Origin: an uncultured Pelagibacteraceae bacterium
GTDB taxonomy: Bacteria > Pseudomonadota > Alphaproteobacteria > Pelagibacterales > AG-422-B15
Length of the DNA: 64,000 nt
NCBI GenBank assembly: GCA_902577765.1
Contig: CACHAK010000003.1
Coordinates: forward strand, 58,683 to 122,682
Reading direction: 5' to 3'
A model generated the notes under the pieces. The model saw only the letters and a list, made by a program, of their open reading frames with translations. It had not been told where the DNA came from and made no database searches. Shown here one piece after another: positions 28,946 to 37,079 of the stretch; positions within the stretch are counted from its first letter, which is position 1, and the number at the start of each line of letters is the position of its first letter. A program made the translations under genes and the position numbers.

Positions 28946-29760
28946 TAGTTAACCTCCAATGCACTCATTAAATCCTCATCGATTTCAGGCATTATGTCGT
29001 GCCACACATTGAAGGACTGAGCGGCTTGATGAATTAACATCTCTAGTCCATTTTGAACTGTGCAGCCATTTTTCTCAGCGTGCCTTAGAAAAGTTGTCTT
29101 GCTTGGATTGTATATCAGATCGTAAACATGTGCCGACGAGTTGAGGCTGTTAAAGTCTATTAGATTGTTTTCTTCACCTTCTTTTTGTCCTAAGCTTGTC
29201 GTGTTGACAACTAAATGTGAGGACCTAGTAAAATCACTGAGCGTTGTTTCTGTTAAGATTGTTGCCTCTACGCCAAGGTCTCTGCAAAGTGACTCCGCGT
29301 TTTCTATTGTTCTATTGTAAATACCAATCTCACACTTCATATGTGTTAGCGCATACACAACCGCCCTTGCTGATCCACCAGCTCCAAGCACTAAACATAA
29401 CTTGTTATTTAAACCTCTGTTTGCTATTGATTTTTCAAAACCAATCGGGTCGGTGTTTTCCCCATAAACACCATCTTTATTTACTATGAGCGTGTTAACT
29501 GCTTTGAGAGTTTTTGCAACATCGGATGTGTTGTCGCAATATTTGTAAGCATCCTCTTTAAGGGGGACTGTAATGTTTAAACCGTGGTAACCTTCTTCAA
29601 TTAAACGATCAACATCCCTAATAAAGTTTTCTTTTTTTACATTTATTTTTTGGTAGGTGGCCACATCAATTTTTTCACTTTCAATCCAGTGATTATGAAT
29701 TTTAGGTGAAAGACTGTGATCTATTGGATCTCCAATAACTGCTGTTTTTTTATATGTCAT
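28945..29760 (-). CDS. aroE: Shikimate dehydrogenase (NADP)
   Basis: It reduces 3-dehydroshikimate in the chorismate pathway. The 271-residue protein has the substrate motif DHSLSPKIHNHW near 14, NITVPLK near 59 with the catalytic Lys, ENTDPIGF near 98 and the NADP motif VLGAGGSARA near 123. I use the ATG at 29760 rather than the in-frame TTG three codons upstream. It overlaps the maf end by 11 bases. Confidence 0.95.
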   Translation of the reverse strand: MTYKKTAVIGDPIDHSLSPKIHNHWIESEKIDVATYQKINVKKENFIRDVDRLIEEGYHGLNITVPLKEDAYKYCDNTSDVAKTLKAVNTLIVNKDGVYGENTDPIGFEKSIANRGLNNKLCLVLGAGGSARAVVYALTHMKCEIGIYNRTIENAESLCRDLGVEATILTETTLSDFTRSSHLVVNTTSLGQKEGEENNLIDFNSLNSSAHVYDLIYNPSKTTFLRHAEKNGCTVQNGLEMLIHQAAQSFNVWHDIMPEIDEDLMSALEVN

Positions 29761-30355
29761 TGTTTTCAAATAAAAGATTGTTGTCCCAAAGGAACCGGGT
29801 TAATTGAATTAATGATATTCCCTGTATAGAAAAAAGGTCGCTCCCAATATTTTCAAAAAGTTTTATTCCTTCTTCCTCAATTGCATAGACACCTACGAGA
29901 CCAAGAATATTATCGTCAACTTTATTTAAATATTCTTTTATCATGTCCTCACTCAGCTTTCTCATATGCATTTTAGATCTGTCTACATGCTTCCAAATAA
30001 TATTATTGTCTTGGGCGACTGTTGTGGCGGTTATGAGTGTATGGATAGATCCGCTCATTTCCAACAACTGTTCTTTAGCTTCGTTTCTGTCCCGTGCCTT
30101 ATTAATCAATTCACCTTTCAGATCCAAGCCTTGGTCTGATCCAATAACAAACGCACTTTTATTAGACATTGAAGGCTTCAGGGCCTTCATCTCAGCAAGT
30201 TTAACCACTACCTCTTCGGGTGTATTCTTACTCATCGACAACTTTATCTCGTCCTCATCTACACCATGAGCAACGGGCTCAAAGGTTATGCCGGCACTCC
30301 GTAACAATTTAATTCGTGTCTTACTTTTAGATGCTAAAATTATATCTCTGTTCAT
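29750..30355 (-). CDS. maf: Maf family nucleoside triphosphate pyrophosphatase
   Basis: A 201-residue Maf protein, a family that hydrolyses non-canonical or pyrimidine NTPs and is linked to septum control. The N-terminal signature ASKSKTRIKLL is at 8-18, and the catalytic segment IGSDQGLDLKG near 67-77 carries a conserved Asp. It is the first gene leftwards of the maf-hemE gap. In Caulobacter a ppsR-like gene lies between the origin and maf; that gene is missing here. Confidence 0.94.
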   Translation of the reverse strand: MNRDIILASKSKTRIKLLRSAGITFEPVAHGVDEDEIKLSMSKNTPEEVVVKLAEMKALKPSMSNKSAFVIGSDQGLDLKGELINKARDRNEAKEQLLEMSGSIHTLITATTVAQDNNIIWKHVDRSKMHMRKLSEDMIKEYLNKVDDNILGLVGVYAIEEEGIKLFENIGSDLFSIQGISLIQLTRFLWDNNLLFENNDI

Positions 30356-30628
30356 AAACCTGTATAAATCCTCTAAGATCTGTGAGTACTTTTACTTTTT
30401 TTGCCCATCTGTAATTTTTAACTTATTTTTCTATTTTTATTGAGAATTTTCGCAAACTTTGTTCACCTGTTAGAGAAATTACTGTTTTCTTCCACGACGG
30501 TGTATAAGGTTAAAAAGCATATAATTCAAAGCGATTGTTCTGTGTATCGAATTGTGGGCAAAAAGCGACTTTTTATATATACACAATTCCACAGGAACAT
30601 AAACAACTACAATTATATATATAATTTA
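30356..30628. other. Candidate chromosomal replication origin (oriC), maf-hemE intergenic region
   Basis: This 273-base gap is the largest in the window and lies where genes diverge: maf-aroE-coaE-dnaQ run left and hemE-hemH-hemJ-rho run right. The Caulobacter and Rickettsia origins lie next to hemE in the same gene neighbourhood. The region contains T-rich, A/T-only stretches around 30411-30440 and 30600-30628. DnaA-box-like 9-mers occur at 30459-30467 and clustered at 30541-30593. No perfect TTATCCACA box is present, so the assignment rests mainly on synteny. It must also hold the maf and hemE promoters. Confidence 0.6.
30541..30593. promoter_or_regulatory. Cluster of DnaA-box-like 9-mers
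   Basis: Compared with TTATNCACA, ATATACACA (30577-30585, plus) has one mismatch. TGTGTATCG (30541-30549) and TGTGGGCAA (30553-30561), read on the minus strand, have two each. AATTCCACA (30585-30593) keeps only the TCCACA core. The density is suggestive, but the individual matches are weak. Confidence 0.4.
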
Positions 30629-31615
30629 ATGAGTATATTTATAGATACACTTAAAGGACAAAAAACAAAGCCAACACCAGTCTGGTTAATGAGACAAGCG
30701 GGAAGGCATTTGCCTGAATATATAAGTATTAGAAAACAATTTGGAAACTTAATGGATATGTTTCTAGACCCTTTGACAATACTTGAAGTTTCAATGCAGC
30801 CTGTAAAAAGATACGGCATGGACGCCTGTATTGTGTTTTCAGATATTTTGATAACACCCTATGCTGCGGGATCAACCGTTAGTTTTATTGAAGGAGAGGG
30901 CCCGGCAGTAAAGTTTAATGAAAACATAAGTTATAATCTTGAAAAAACTTTACCTCTTGCAACAGGAATAAAAAAAATAAAAGAAAATACAGATGTCCCC
31001 TTAATAGGATTTGCTGGTGGAGCATGGACGACTCTGTTTTATTGTTTATACGAAAAGAATGAACGTCAGAAACTAAAATTCGAAGATGTTTTAAAAAAGA
31101 CTTCACAAATTGATAATTTAATTGAGCAAATGACACGCGCTATCATTCAACATGCAGAAATGCAAATTGATAGTGGGATTGATGCATTTCAAATATTTGA
31201 ATCAGCCGCAGGACATCTGGATGACGAACAGTTTAATAAATGGTGTATTCAACCTACAAAAAAAATTATAGAAAGTATAAAAAAAATAAAAGACATTCCC
31301 ATTATTGGCTTTCCTAGAAACACTAAGTTTGTATGTTATAAAAAATATTCAAATATAGAGAAGCTTGACTGTATTACTTTAGATTATAATTTTCCTTTAG
31401 ATAAAGTTAATGAGCTAAACGATAATATTGTTTTTCAAGGAAATCTGGATCCAAAACACCTATTAAAAAACTCCCAAAATCTTAATCAGAAGATTGAAGA
31501 AATATTGTTTGCTTTTAGAGAAAGACCACATATTTTCAATTTAGGACACGGGGTTTTACCTGCAACATCAATTGAGAAGGTTGAGCAAATGCTCTTACAG
31601 ATAAGGTCAAAATGA
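30629..31615 (+). CDS. hemE: Uroporphyrinogen decarboxylase
   Basis: It decarboxylates uroporphyrinogen III to coproporphyrinogen III. The 328-residue protein has the N-terminal signature RQAGRHLPEY at 22-31, FSDILITPYAAG near 70-81, GFAGGAWT near 126 and the C-terminal FNLGHGVLP. The frame stays open 63 codons further upstream, but that part does not resemble the family, so the ATG at 30629 is the start. It opens a hemE-hemH-hemJ run with ATGA overlaps. Confidence 0.95.
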   Translation: MSIFIDTLKGQKTKPTPVWLMRQAGRHLPEYISIRKQFGNLMDMFLDPLTILEVSMQPVKRYGMDACIVFSDILITPYAAGSTVSFIEGEGPAVKFNENISYNLEKTLPLATGIKKIKENTDVPLIGFAGGAWTTLFYCLYEKNERQKLKFEDVLKKTSQIDNLIEQMTRAIIQHAEMQIDSGIDAFQIFESAAGHLDDEQFNKWCIQPTKKIIESIKKIKDIPIIGFPRNTKFVCYKKYSNIEKLDCITLDYNFPLDKVNELNDNIVFQGNLDPKHLLKNSQNLNQKIEEILFAFRERPHIFNLGHGVLPATSIEKVEQMLLQIRSK

Positions 31616-32631
31616 AAACGGCGGTTGTTTTATTTAACTTGGGCGGACCAGACAAACAAGAAAGTGTAAAACCTTTTTTATTTAATCTGTTTAATGATCC
31701 CAATATATTTAGACTTCCAAATCCCTTCAGGTACTTATTGGCAAGGCTTATTTCTTCCCGTCGCACCAAAGAGGCCACTGAAATTTATGCCGAAATAGGG
31801 GGTAAATCACCCATTCTTGAAATTACAAACTCCCAAGCAGAGGCCCTTCAGAAAGAGTTAAAAAACAAAGGCATCGAGAACAAGGTATTTGTTTGCATGA
31901 GATACTGGCATCCAATGACAACTGAAGTTGTTGCTAAAGTAAAAGATTATAATCCAGACAAAATATTTTTATTGCCCCTGTATCCACAGTACTCCACAAC
32001 AACAACAAAATCATCCTTGGATGCTTGGTTTAAAGAAGCTCAAAATCAGAAATTAAATTCAAAAACAAAATATACTTGTTGTTACCCATATGATTCCAAT
32101 TTAATCAAAGCTCACCAAAAACTAATTCAAGAAAAAATTGACCAAGTTAAAGATAAGAAAGTAAGGGTCCTATTTTCTGCTCACAGCTTACCCGTATCAA
32201 TAATTAAAAAAGGAGATCCTTATCAATGGCAGGTAGAGCAAACTGTCGATGCGGTCATGCAGGGGATTCATGGTTATGAAGATCACGTTTTAGCTTACCA
32301 AAGCAAAGTGACACCGGTTAAGTGGCTTGAACCTACAACGCCAAGTGAAATTGAAAATGCAATTCGTGAGGATCGTGCGCTGGTTATTGTTCCAATTGCC
32401 TTTGTTTCGGATCATTCTGAAACACTCGTTGAATTAGACATTGAATACCAGGAACTTGCTAGCAAATTAGGTTGTAAGCACTATTATCGATCTGAATCTC
32501 TAAATATTGATCAGACTTTTATAGAAAGTTTATCTGAGATAGTTCGTGAGTCAGAAAAAGTTGAAAGTGGTAACATAAGGCAAAAAATATGTCCAGTAAC
32601 ATTCAAACAATGTGATCAAGAATTAAGATGA
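31612..32631 (+). CDS. hemH: Ferrochelatase
   Basis: It inserts ferrous iron into protoporphyrin IX to make haem. The 339-residue protein begins LFNLGGPDKQESVKPFLFNLFND and has YPQYSTTTT near 123. The metal-binding histidine is in LFSAHSLPVSII near 186 and WLEPT near 240. It overlaps hemE (ATGA) and hemJ (ATGA), so the three are translationally linked. Confidence 0.96.
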   Translation: MKTAVVLFNLGGPDKQESVKPFLFNLFNDPNIFRLPNPFRYLLARLISSRRTKEATEIYAEIGGKSPILEITNSQAEALQKELKNKGIENKVFVCMRYWHPMTTEVVAKVKDYNPDKIFLLPLYPQYSTTTTKSSLDAWFKEAQNQKLNSKTKYTCCYPYDSNLIKAHQKLIQEKIDQVKDKKVRVLFSAHSLPVSIIKKGDPYQWQVEQTVDAVMQGIHGYEDHVLAYQSKVTPVKWLEPTTPSEIENAIREDRALVIVPIAFVSDHSETLVELDIEYQELASKLGCKHYYRSESLNIDQTFIESLSEIVRESEKVESGNIRQKICPVTFKQCDQELR

Positions 32632-33071
32632 ATTCAATTTTTCTATATAATTTATTTCTTAGCCTACACATCATTAGTGTGATTGCATGGATGGCGGGTT
32701 TATTATATTTGCCAAGACTGTTTGTGTACCACTGGAGTAAAGAAGTGGGGTCTGACTCATCAGAAACTTTTAAATTAATGGAACTGCGTTTACTTAAAAT
32801 TATTATGAATCCAGCTATGATTTTTTCATGGCTATTTGGTTTGGCGTTGATTTCAAACTTAGGTATTGATGCTCTGTCTCAGTTATGGCTTCAACTCAAA
32901 ATCATATTTGTAATTCTTTTATCCGGAGTTCATGGATATTTTTCAAGATTAACAAGAGAGTTCCAAGAGGACAAAAGGCCAAAATCTGAGCGCTTTTTTA
33001 GAATTATCAACGAATTTCCAACAGTTTTGATGATAATTGTTATATTTCTGGTTATTTTTAAACCAATATAA
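32628..33071 (+). CDS. hemJ: Protoporphyrinogen IX oxidase HemJ
   Basis: A 147-residue membrane protein that oxidises protoporphyrinogen IX, the step between HemE and HemH products. Four transmembrane segments are visible (about 5-27, 55-75, 83-102, 126-145). The conserved His14 is in LHIISVIAWMAGLLYLPRLF. Grouping with hemE and hemH supports the role and implies that HemG and HemY are not needed. Confidence 0.92.
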   Translation: MNSIFLYNLFLSLHIISVIAWMAGLLYLPRLFVYHWSKEVGSDSSETFKLMELRLLKIIMNPAMIFSWLFGLALISNLGIDALSQLWLQLKIIFVILLSGVHGYFSRLTREFQEDKRPKSERFFRIINEFPTVLMIIVIFLVIFKPI

Positions 33072-33074
33072 AAC

Positions 33075-33148
33075 TTGATATATTTATCGATTACGGTTAG
33101 AAATCACCTTCCAAACTATTTTCCACATTATCATCATCATTACAAGGA
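33075..33148 (+). promoter_or_regulatory. rho promoter and guanine-free leader (rut-like)
   Basis: TTGATA (33075-33080) and TAGAAA (33098-33103) form a possible promoter with 17-base spacing. The stretch 33101-33145 has no G and 13 C, spread as YC pairs, in a genome that is otherwise A/T-rich. Such C-over-G leaders bind Rho, and rho autoregulation by attenuation is known in E. coli. The AAGGA just before the ATG is too close for a standard ribosome site. Confidence 0.45.
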
Positions 33149-34414
33149 ATGCCTAAAAACTTAAAATTAAGAGATCTCAAGAAAAAAACTCCACAAGAAC
33201 TTCTTGTTTATGCAGAGGAACTTGGCGTTGAAAACGCTAGCTCAATGCGTACTCAAGATATGCTTTTTGAAATACTGAAAACCCTTGCGAATGACAGTAA
33301 AGATATTGACGGTGAAGGAGTTTTAGAAGTTTTACAGGATGGGTTTGGTTTTTTAAGATCAATGGAAGCCAATTATCTTCCAGGTCCTGATGATATTTAT
33401 GTCAGCCCAAGTCAAATTAAAAGATTTGGATTAAGATCAGGAGACACTGTTGAAGGTCCAATTAGAGCACCAAAGGACGGTGAACGTTATTTTGCATTAT
33501 TAAAAATTGATACAATCAACTACGAAGCAACCGAAAAAAGTAGAAACAAAATCAATTTTGATAACCTCACACCTCTTTATCCTGATGAGCAAATAAGATT
33601 AGAAACTGAAAAACCAGCAAGCGATCAAAGTTCAAGAGTAATCGATTTAGTTGCGCCAATTGGTAAGGGTCAAAGGGCACTTATTGTTTCACCGCCAAGA
33701 ACAGGTAAAACAGTCTTACTGCAGAATATTGCTCATTCAATTACTGATAATCATCCAGAATGTTATTTGATGGTTCTATTAATTGATGAGAGACCAGAGG
33801 AAGTTACTGACATGCAACGCTCTGTAAAAGGTGAGGTTGTGAGTTCAACTTTTGATGAGCCCGCATCACGTCACGTACAGGTTGCTGAAATGGTTATCAA
33901 TAAAGCAAAAAGATTAGTAGAGCATAAAAAAGATGTCGTTATTCTTTTAGACTCCATTACAAGATTGGGTCGTGCTTACAATACGGTTGTTCCAAGTTCA
34001 GGAAAAGTATTAACAGGCGGTGTTGATGCAAACGCACTACAAAGACCAAAGAGATTTTTTGGTGCAGCCAGAAATATTGAAGATGGCGGTTCACTAACTA
34101 TTATTTCAACCGCTCTGATTGATACAGGAAGTAGAATGGATGAGGTAATTTTTGAGGAATTTAAAGGTACCGGTAACTCTGAAATTATATTGGACAGAAA
34201 AGTTGCTGATAAGAGAATATATCCTGCAATTGATATTACTAAGTCTGGCACTCGAAAAGAAGAGATACTCCTTGATAAAGACGAGCTTCAGAAAATGTAT
34301 GTTCTTAGACGTATTCTCAACCCAATGGGAACAATGGACTCTATCGAGTTTTTATTAGGTAAACTAAAAGAAACGAAGGATAACGCAGATTTCTTTCAGT
34401 CAATGAATAAGTAA
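33149..34414 (+). CDS. rho: Transcription termination factor Rho
   Basis: The hexameric RNA helicase that ends transcription. The 421-residue protein has an N-terminal helical domain (about 1-48), an RNA-binding cold-shock-like domain with GFGFLRS (65-71) and a RecA-type ATPase. The ATPase has the P-loop SPPRTGKT (181-188), [14 protein letters not shown], the Q-loop region around [10 protein letters not shown] and the R-loop GGVDANAL. Because only one clear intrinsic terminator was found in the window, Rho may carry much of the termination here. Confidence 0.97.
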   Translation: MPKNLKLRDLKKKTPQELLVYAEELGVENASSMRTQDMLFEILKTLANDSKDIDGEGVLEVLQDGFGFLRSMEANYLPGPDDIYVSPSQIKRFGLRSGDTVEGPIRAPKDGERYFALLKIDTINYEATEKSRNKINFDNLTPLYPDEQIRLETEKPASDQSSRVIDLVAPIGKGQRALIVSPPRTGKTVLLQNIAHSITDNHPECYLMVLLIDERPEEVTDMQRSVKGEVVSSTFDEPASRHVQVAEMVINKAKRLVEHKKDVVILLDSITRLGRAYNTVVPSSGKVLTGGVDANALQRPKRFFGAARNIEDGGSLTIISTALIDTGSRMDEVIFEEFKGTGNSEIILDRKVADKRIYPAIDITKSGTRKEEILLDKDELQKMYVLRRILNPMGTMDSIEFLLGKLKETKDNADFFQSMNK

Positions 34415-34415
34415 A

Positions 34416-34955
34416 CTATCCTTCCGTCTTCATTAAAGACCTTATCTGATAATTTTTAGAAATCTTTTTTGAGCCTTGAAGGTTCCATAAATCAATTATC
34501 ATAAAAAATTCAATTTTCTTAACTCCAAGTTTTGAAATTAGCTTTGCAGCCGCGTTAGCTGTTCCGCCGGTTGCAATTAAGTCATCGACGATCAAAACCT
34601 TATCTTTGGACGTGATAGAGTGTTTGTGTACCTGGATTTCATCCATTCCATACTCTAACTTGTATTTTTGTTTGACTATTTTTCCTGGAAGTTTCCCTTT
34701 TTTCCTTATCGGAATAAAAGGTAAGCCAAGCTTGTAGGCAACAGCTGATCCAAAGATGAAGCCTCTCGCTTCTATACCAGCTACTTTAGTAAATTTATTT
34801 TTTTTACAATATTTAGAAATTTCATTAATAACCTCTGTAAAAAGTTGCTTGTTGTCTGTGATTGAAGTTATATCTTGAAACTGAATACCTTTTTTTGGAA
34901 AATTAGGAATTACCCTAACCTTCTTTTCGAGTTTATTTTTTAGTTTTTTGTTCAA
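34416..34955 (-). CDS. apt: Adenine phosphoribosyltransferase
   Basis: It salvages adenine to AMP with PRPP. The 179-residue protein has IPNFPKKGIQFQDI near 16-29, GIEARGFIFG near 60 and the PRPP-binding motif VLIVDDLIATGGTA near 118-131. The only available start is TTG at 34955, because an in-frame TGA lies two codons upstream. It overlaps the 3' end of the ogt-type gene by 23 bases. It converges with rho with one base between the stops. Confidence 0.93.
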   Translation of the reverse strand: MNKKLKNKLEKKVRVIPNFPKKGIQFQDITSITDNKQLFTEVINEISKYCKKNKFTKVAGIEARGFIFGSAVAYKLGLPFIPIRKKGKLPGKIVKQKYKLEYGMDEIQVHKHSITSKDKVLIVDDLIATGGTANAAAKLISKLGVKKIEFFMIIDLWNLQGSKKISKNYQIRSLMKTEG

Positions 34956-35388
34956 TGTTCAGTAAATTTCTCTTGGTACTTAATCCACCCACTGATGTAA
35001 ATCCTGTGAGTTTGCCGTCACTTCCAACTACTCTATGACATGGAACTGTCATCATAAGATTATTTTTCCCTAAGGCTCCCCCAACAGCTCGGGGCGAAGT
35101 TCTTAACTTCCTTGCAATCTCCCCGTAAGTTGTTGTTCTACCATAAGGTATCCTTCGTAAATAATTCCAAACACGGTTTTGAAATTTTGTACCCATTTGT
35201 TTTGTTGGAAAATTAAATGACCGTCTCTTGCGCGTGAGATACATTTTAATTTGAAGCGCAGATCTTTTTAGAAGCTTATCCTCTGTTTTGTTAGGCTTTT
35301 TCCTTGTTCTATGAACTGCAATTATTCTATTTTTGCTTGAGACAAGCTCAATATTGCCAATGATTGATTTGAAAACGTAGCTGCTCAT
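34933..35388 (-). CDS. ogt: Methylated-DNA-protein cysteine methyltransferase
   Basis: A suicide DNA repair protein that takes methyl groups from O6-methylguanine. The 151-residue protein has the acceptor Cys117 in PCHRVVG, the helix-turn-helix region with YGRTTTYGEIA (82-92) and the ArgFinger segment RAVGGALGKN (100-109). It has no Ada N-terminal domain, so it is the Ogt/MGMT-type minimal enzyme. It probably shares a transcript with apt. Confidence 0.92.
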   Translation of the reverse strand: MSSYVFKSIIGNIELVSSKNRIIAVHRTRKKPNKTEDKLLKRSALQIKMYLTRKRRSFNFPTKQMGTKFQNRVWNYLRRIPYGRTTTYGEIARKLRTSPRAVGGALGKNNLMMTVPCHRVVGSDGKLTGFTSVGGLSTKRNLLNIEQKTKK

Positions 35389-35418
35389 ATATATAAGATA
35401 TTATAATTTTTTGACCTT

Positions 35419-35739
35419 ATGACTAACAAATTTTTTGAAAGACACGTATTTTTTTGCACAAACCAAAGACCTGAAGGTCACCCAAAAGGTTGTTGTGCAT
35501 CTAAAAATTCAACAGTGCTACGAGCCTATATGAAGAAAAAAACAAAAGAATTAGTCTCTGATAAGAAAATAAGAATAAATGCATCAGGCTGTTTAGATCA
35601 TTGTGAATTTGGTCCTACACTTGTTGTTTATCCAGATAATGTTTGGTACTCGTGTAAAACAGAAGAAGAGGTGGACCAAGTAATTAATGAACATCTGATC
35701 AACGACCGTATTGCCGAAAATCTCCAAATAAAAAAATGA
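35419..35739 (+). CDS. Thioredoxin-like [2Fe-2S] ferredoxin
   Basis: A 106-residue protein of the thioredoxin-like ferredoxin family. Cluster ligands appear as Cys13 with Cys25 or Cys26, then Cys58 and Cys62 (GCLDHCEFGP). HVFFCTNQRPEGHPKGCC is the typical N terminus. It probably carries electrons in the cytosol; its partner is unknown. Its stop overlaps the mnmE ATG, so the two are co-translated. Confidence 0.9.
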   Translation: MTNKFFERHVFFCTNQRPEGHPKGCCASKNSTVLRAYMKKKTKELVSDKKIRINASGCLDHCEFGPTLVVYPDNVWYSCKTEEEVDQVINEHLINDRIAENLQIKK

Positions 35740-37031
35740 CAATTTTTGCACTATCAACTGCCAGCGGTGTTGCGGGGTTAGCGGTTGTAAGAGTCTCAGG
35801 ACATCTAGCGCTCACCGCTCTTAAAACAATTTCTAGAAAGAGTCACTTCGATCCAAACGTCTTAACAAAATCAGATTTTTATGATCCGGAAAGTGGCAAC
35901 TTAATTGACAAAGGTCTCGCTGTGTTTTTCTCAAAACCAAAAAGTTTCACAGGTGAAGATGTTGTTGAGTTTCATGTTCATGGCGGTCATACAACTGTTC
36001 AGCTTTTACTCAAATCACTTTCTAACATTGATCAGTTAAGACTTGCTCAACCTGGTGAATTTTCAAAAAGAGCATTTGTGAATAACAAAATGGATCTTAC
36101 AGCAATTGAAGCCATGGGTGATTTAATTAATGCGCAAACTGAAATTCAACATAATCAAGCACTGTCCCAAATGAATGGTTCACTGAACAAATTATATTTA
36201 TCATGGAGGAAGTCTCTAATAGAGTTAGTTGCTTATCTCGAAGCGGATATAGATTTTGCAGATGAAGACATTCCTGAAAATGTTCTTAACAATATCAATT
36301 CAAAAATTGAAAAACTTTTAGGCGAAATGAATGAACACCTAAAACAACGTAATCAAGGAGAAATATTAAGAGACGGTTATAAAGTCGCCATCATTGGATC
36401 CCCAAATGTTGGTAAATCAAGTTTGATAAATTCACTTGCTAATCGTGATGTTGCAATTGTATCAGATAGGGAGGGTACGACCAGAGACGCGATTGAAGTA
36501 AGGCTAAATATTGCCGGATTTCCTGTCATTTTAACAGACACTGCGGGTTTAAGAGATACTGAGGACGAGATTGAAAAAAAAGGAATCGAAATAACCCAAA
36601 GTAAAATTAAAGAAGCAAATTTAGTTTTGGAATTATTTGATGATCCAAATAATGTTGAGTTGCATCAGGATCGACTTACAGTTCTCAATAAATGTGACTT
36701 ACATAACAATTTCAAAAAAGAAGGCTGTATTAATATTTCAGTTTCAAATGGAAGTGGCATTGATAATTTAATCAATAAAATTGCTGAGCATGTATCAAAC
36801 AAATTCATAAGTTATACTGACACCATACCAACAAAGACTCGATATATCCTAGGTGTTCAAAATTCTGTACAAAGTTTACTAAGTGCAAAAAGTATAGATT
36901 TAAAAGTTAATTCTGAACTTATGGTCGAGGAGTTAAGATTAGCTATTCAAGAAATCGGGAAAATAACCGGTCATGTTGATGTAGAAGAATATTTAGAAGT
37001 TATTTTTAAAGATTTTTGCATCGGTAAATAA
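35736..37031 (+). CDS. mnmE: tRNA uridine-34 modification GTPase MnmE
   Basis: With MnmG it installs cmnm5 groups on wobble U34 of tRNAs. The 431-residue protein has an N-terminal folate-binding domain (about 1-118) with FTGEDVVEFHVHGG near 71-84. A helical domain is split by the G domain, which has GSPNVGKS (221-228), REGTTRD near 246 and DTAGLR near 267. The C-terminal FCIGK is the conserved catalytic Cys motif. mnmG follows 48 bases downstream. Confidence 0.97.
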   Translation: MTIFALSTASGVAGLAVVRVSGHLALTALKTISRKSHFDPNVLTKSDFYDPESGNLIDKGLAVFFSKPKSFTGEDVVEFHVHGGHTTVQLLLKSLSNIDQLRLAQPGEFSKRAFVNNKMDLTAIEAMGDLINAQTEIQHNQALSQMNGSLNKLYLSWRKSLIELVAYLEADIDFADEDIPENVLNNINSKIEKLLGEMNEHLKQRNQGEILRDGYKVAIIGSPNVGKSSLINSLANRDVAIVSDREGTTRDAIEVRLNIAGFPVILTDTAGLRDTEDEIEKKGIEITQSKIKEANLVLELFDDPNNVELHQDRLTVLNKCDLHNNFKKEGCINISVSNGSGIDNLINKIAEHVSNKFISYTDTIPTKTRYILGVQNSVQSLLSAKSIDLKVNSELMVEELRLAIQEIGKITGHVDVEEYLEVIFKDFCIGK

Positions 37032-37056
37032 AAAAATAATTGATTGCAATTAGTCT

Positions 37057-37075
37057 AAGTTAATTTAATTAACTT
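37057..37075. repeat. Perfect 8-bp inverted repeat upstream of mnmG
   Basis: AAGTTAAT, a TTA centre and ATTAACTT lie four bases before the mnmG ATG. It has no T-run and so is not a terminator. It could be an operator or a chance A/T palindrome. A related palindrome, AGTTAAATTTAACT, lies upstream of the porin gene. Confidence 0.35.
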
Positions 37076-37079
37076 ATTC

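Noticed and set aside
30510..30524. CtrA-like TTAA-N7-ATAA in the candidate origin
   Set aside because: One half-site base differs and such matches are frequent in A/T-rich DNA. Not enough to claim CtrA control.
30440..30628. Open frame extending hemE upstream by 63 codons
   Set aside because: The extension has no resemblance to HemE, and the family start matches the ATG at 30629. The region is better explained as the origin/promoter gap.
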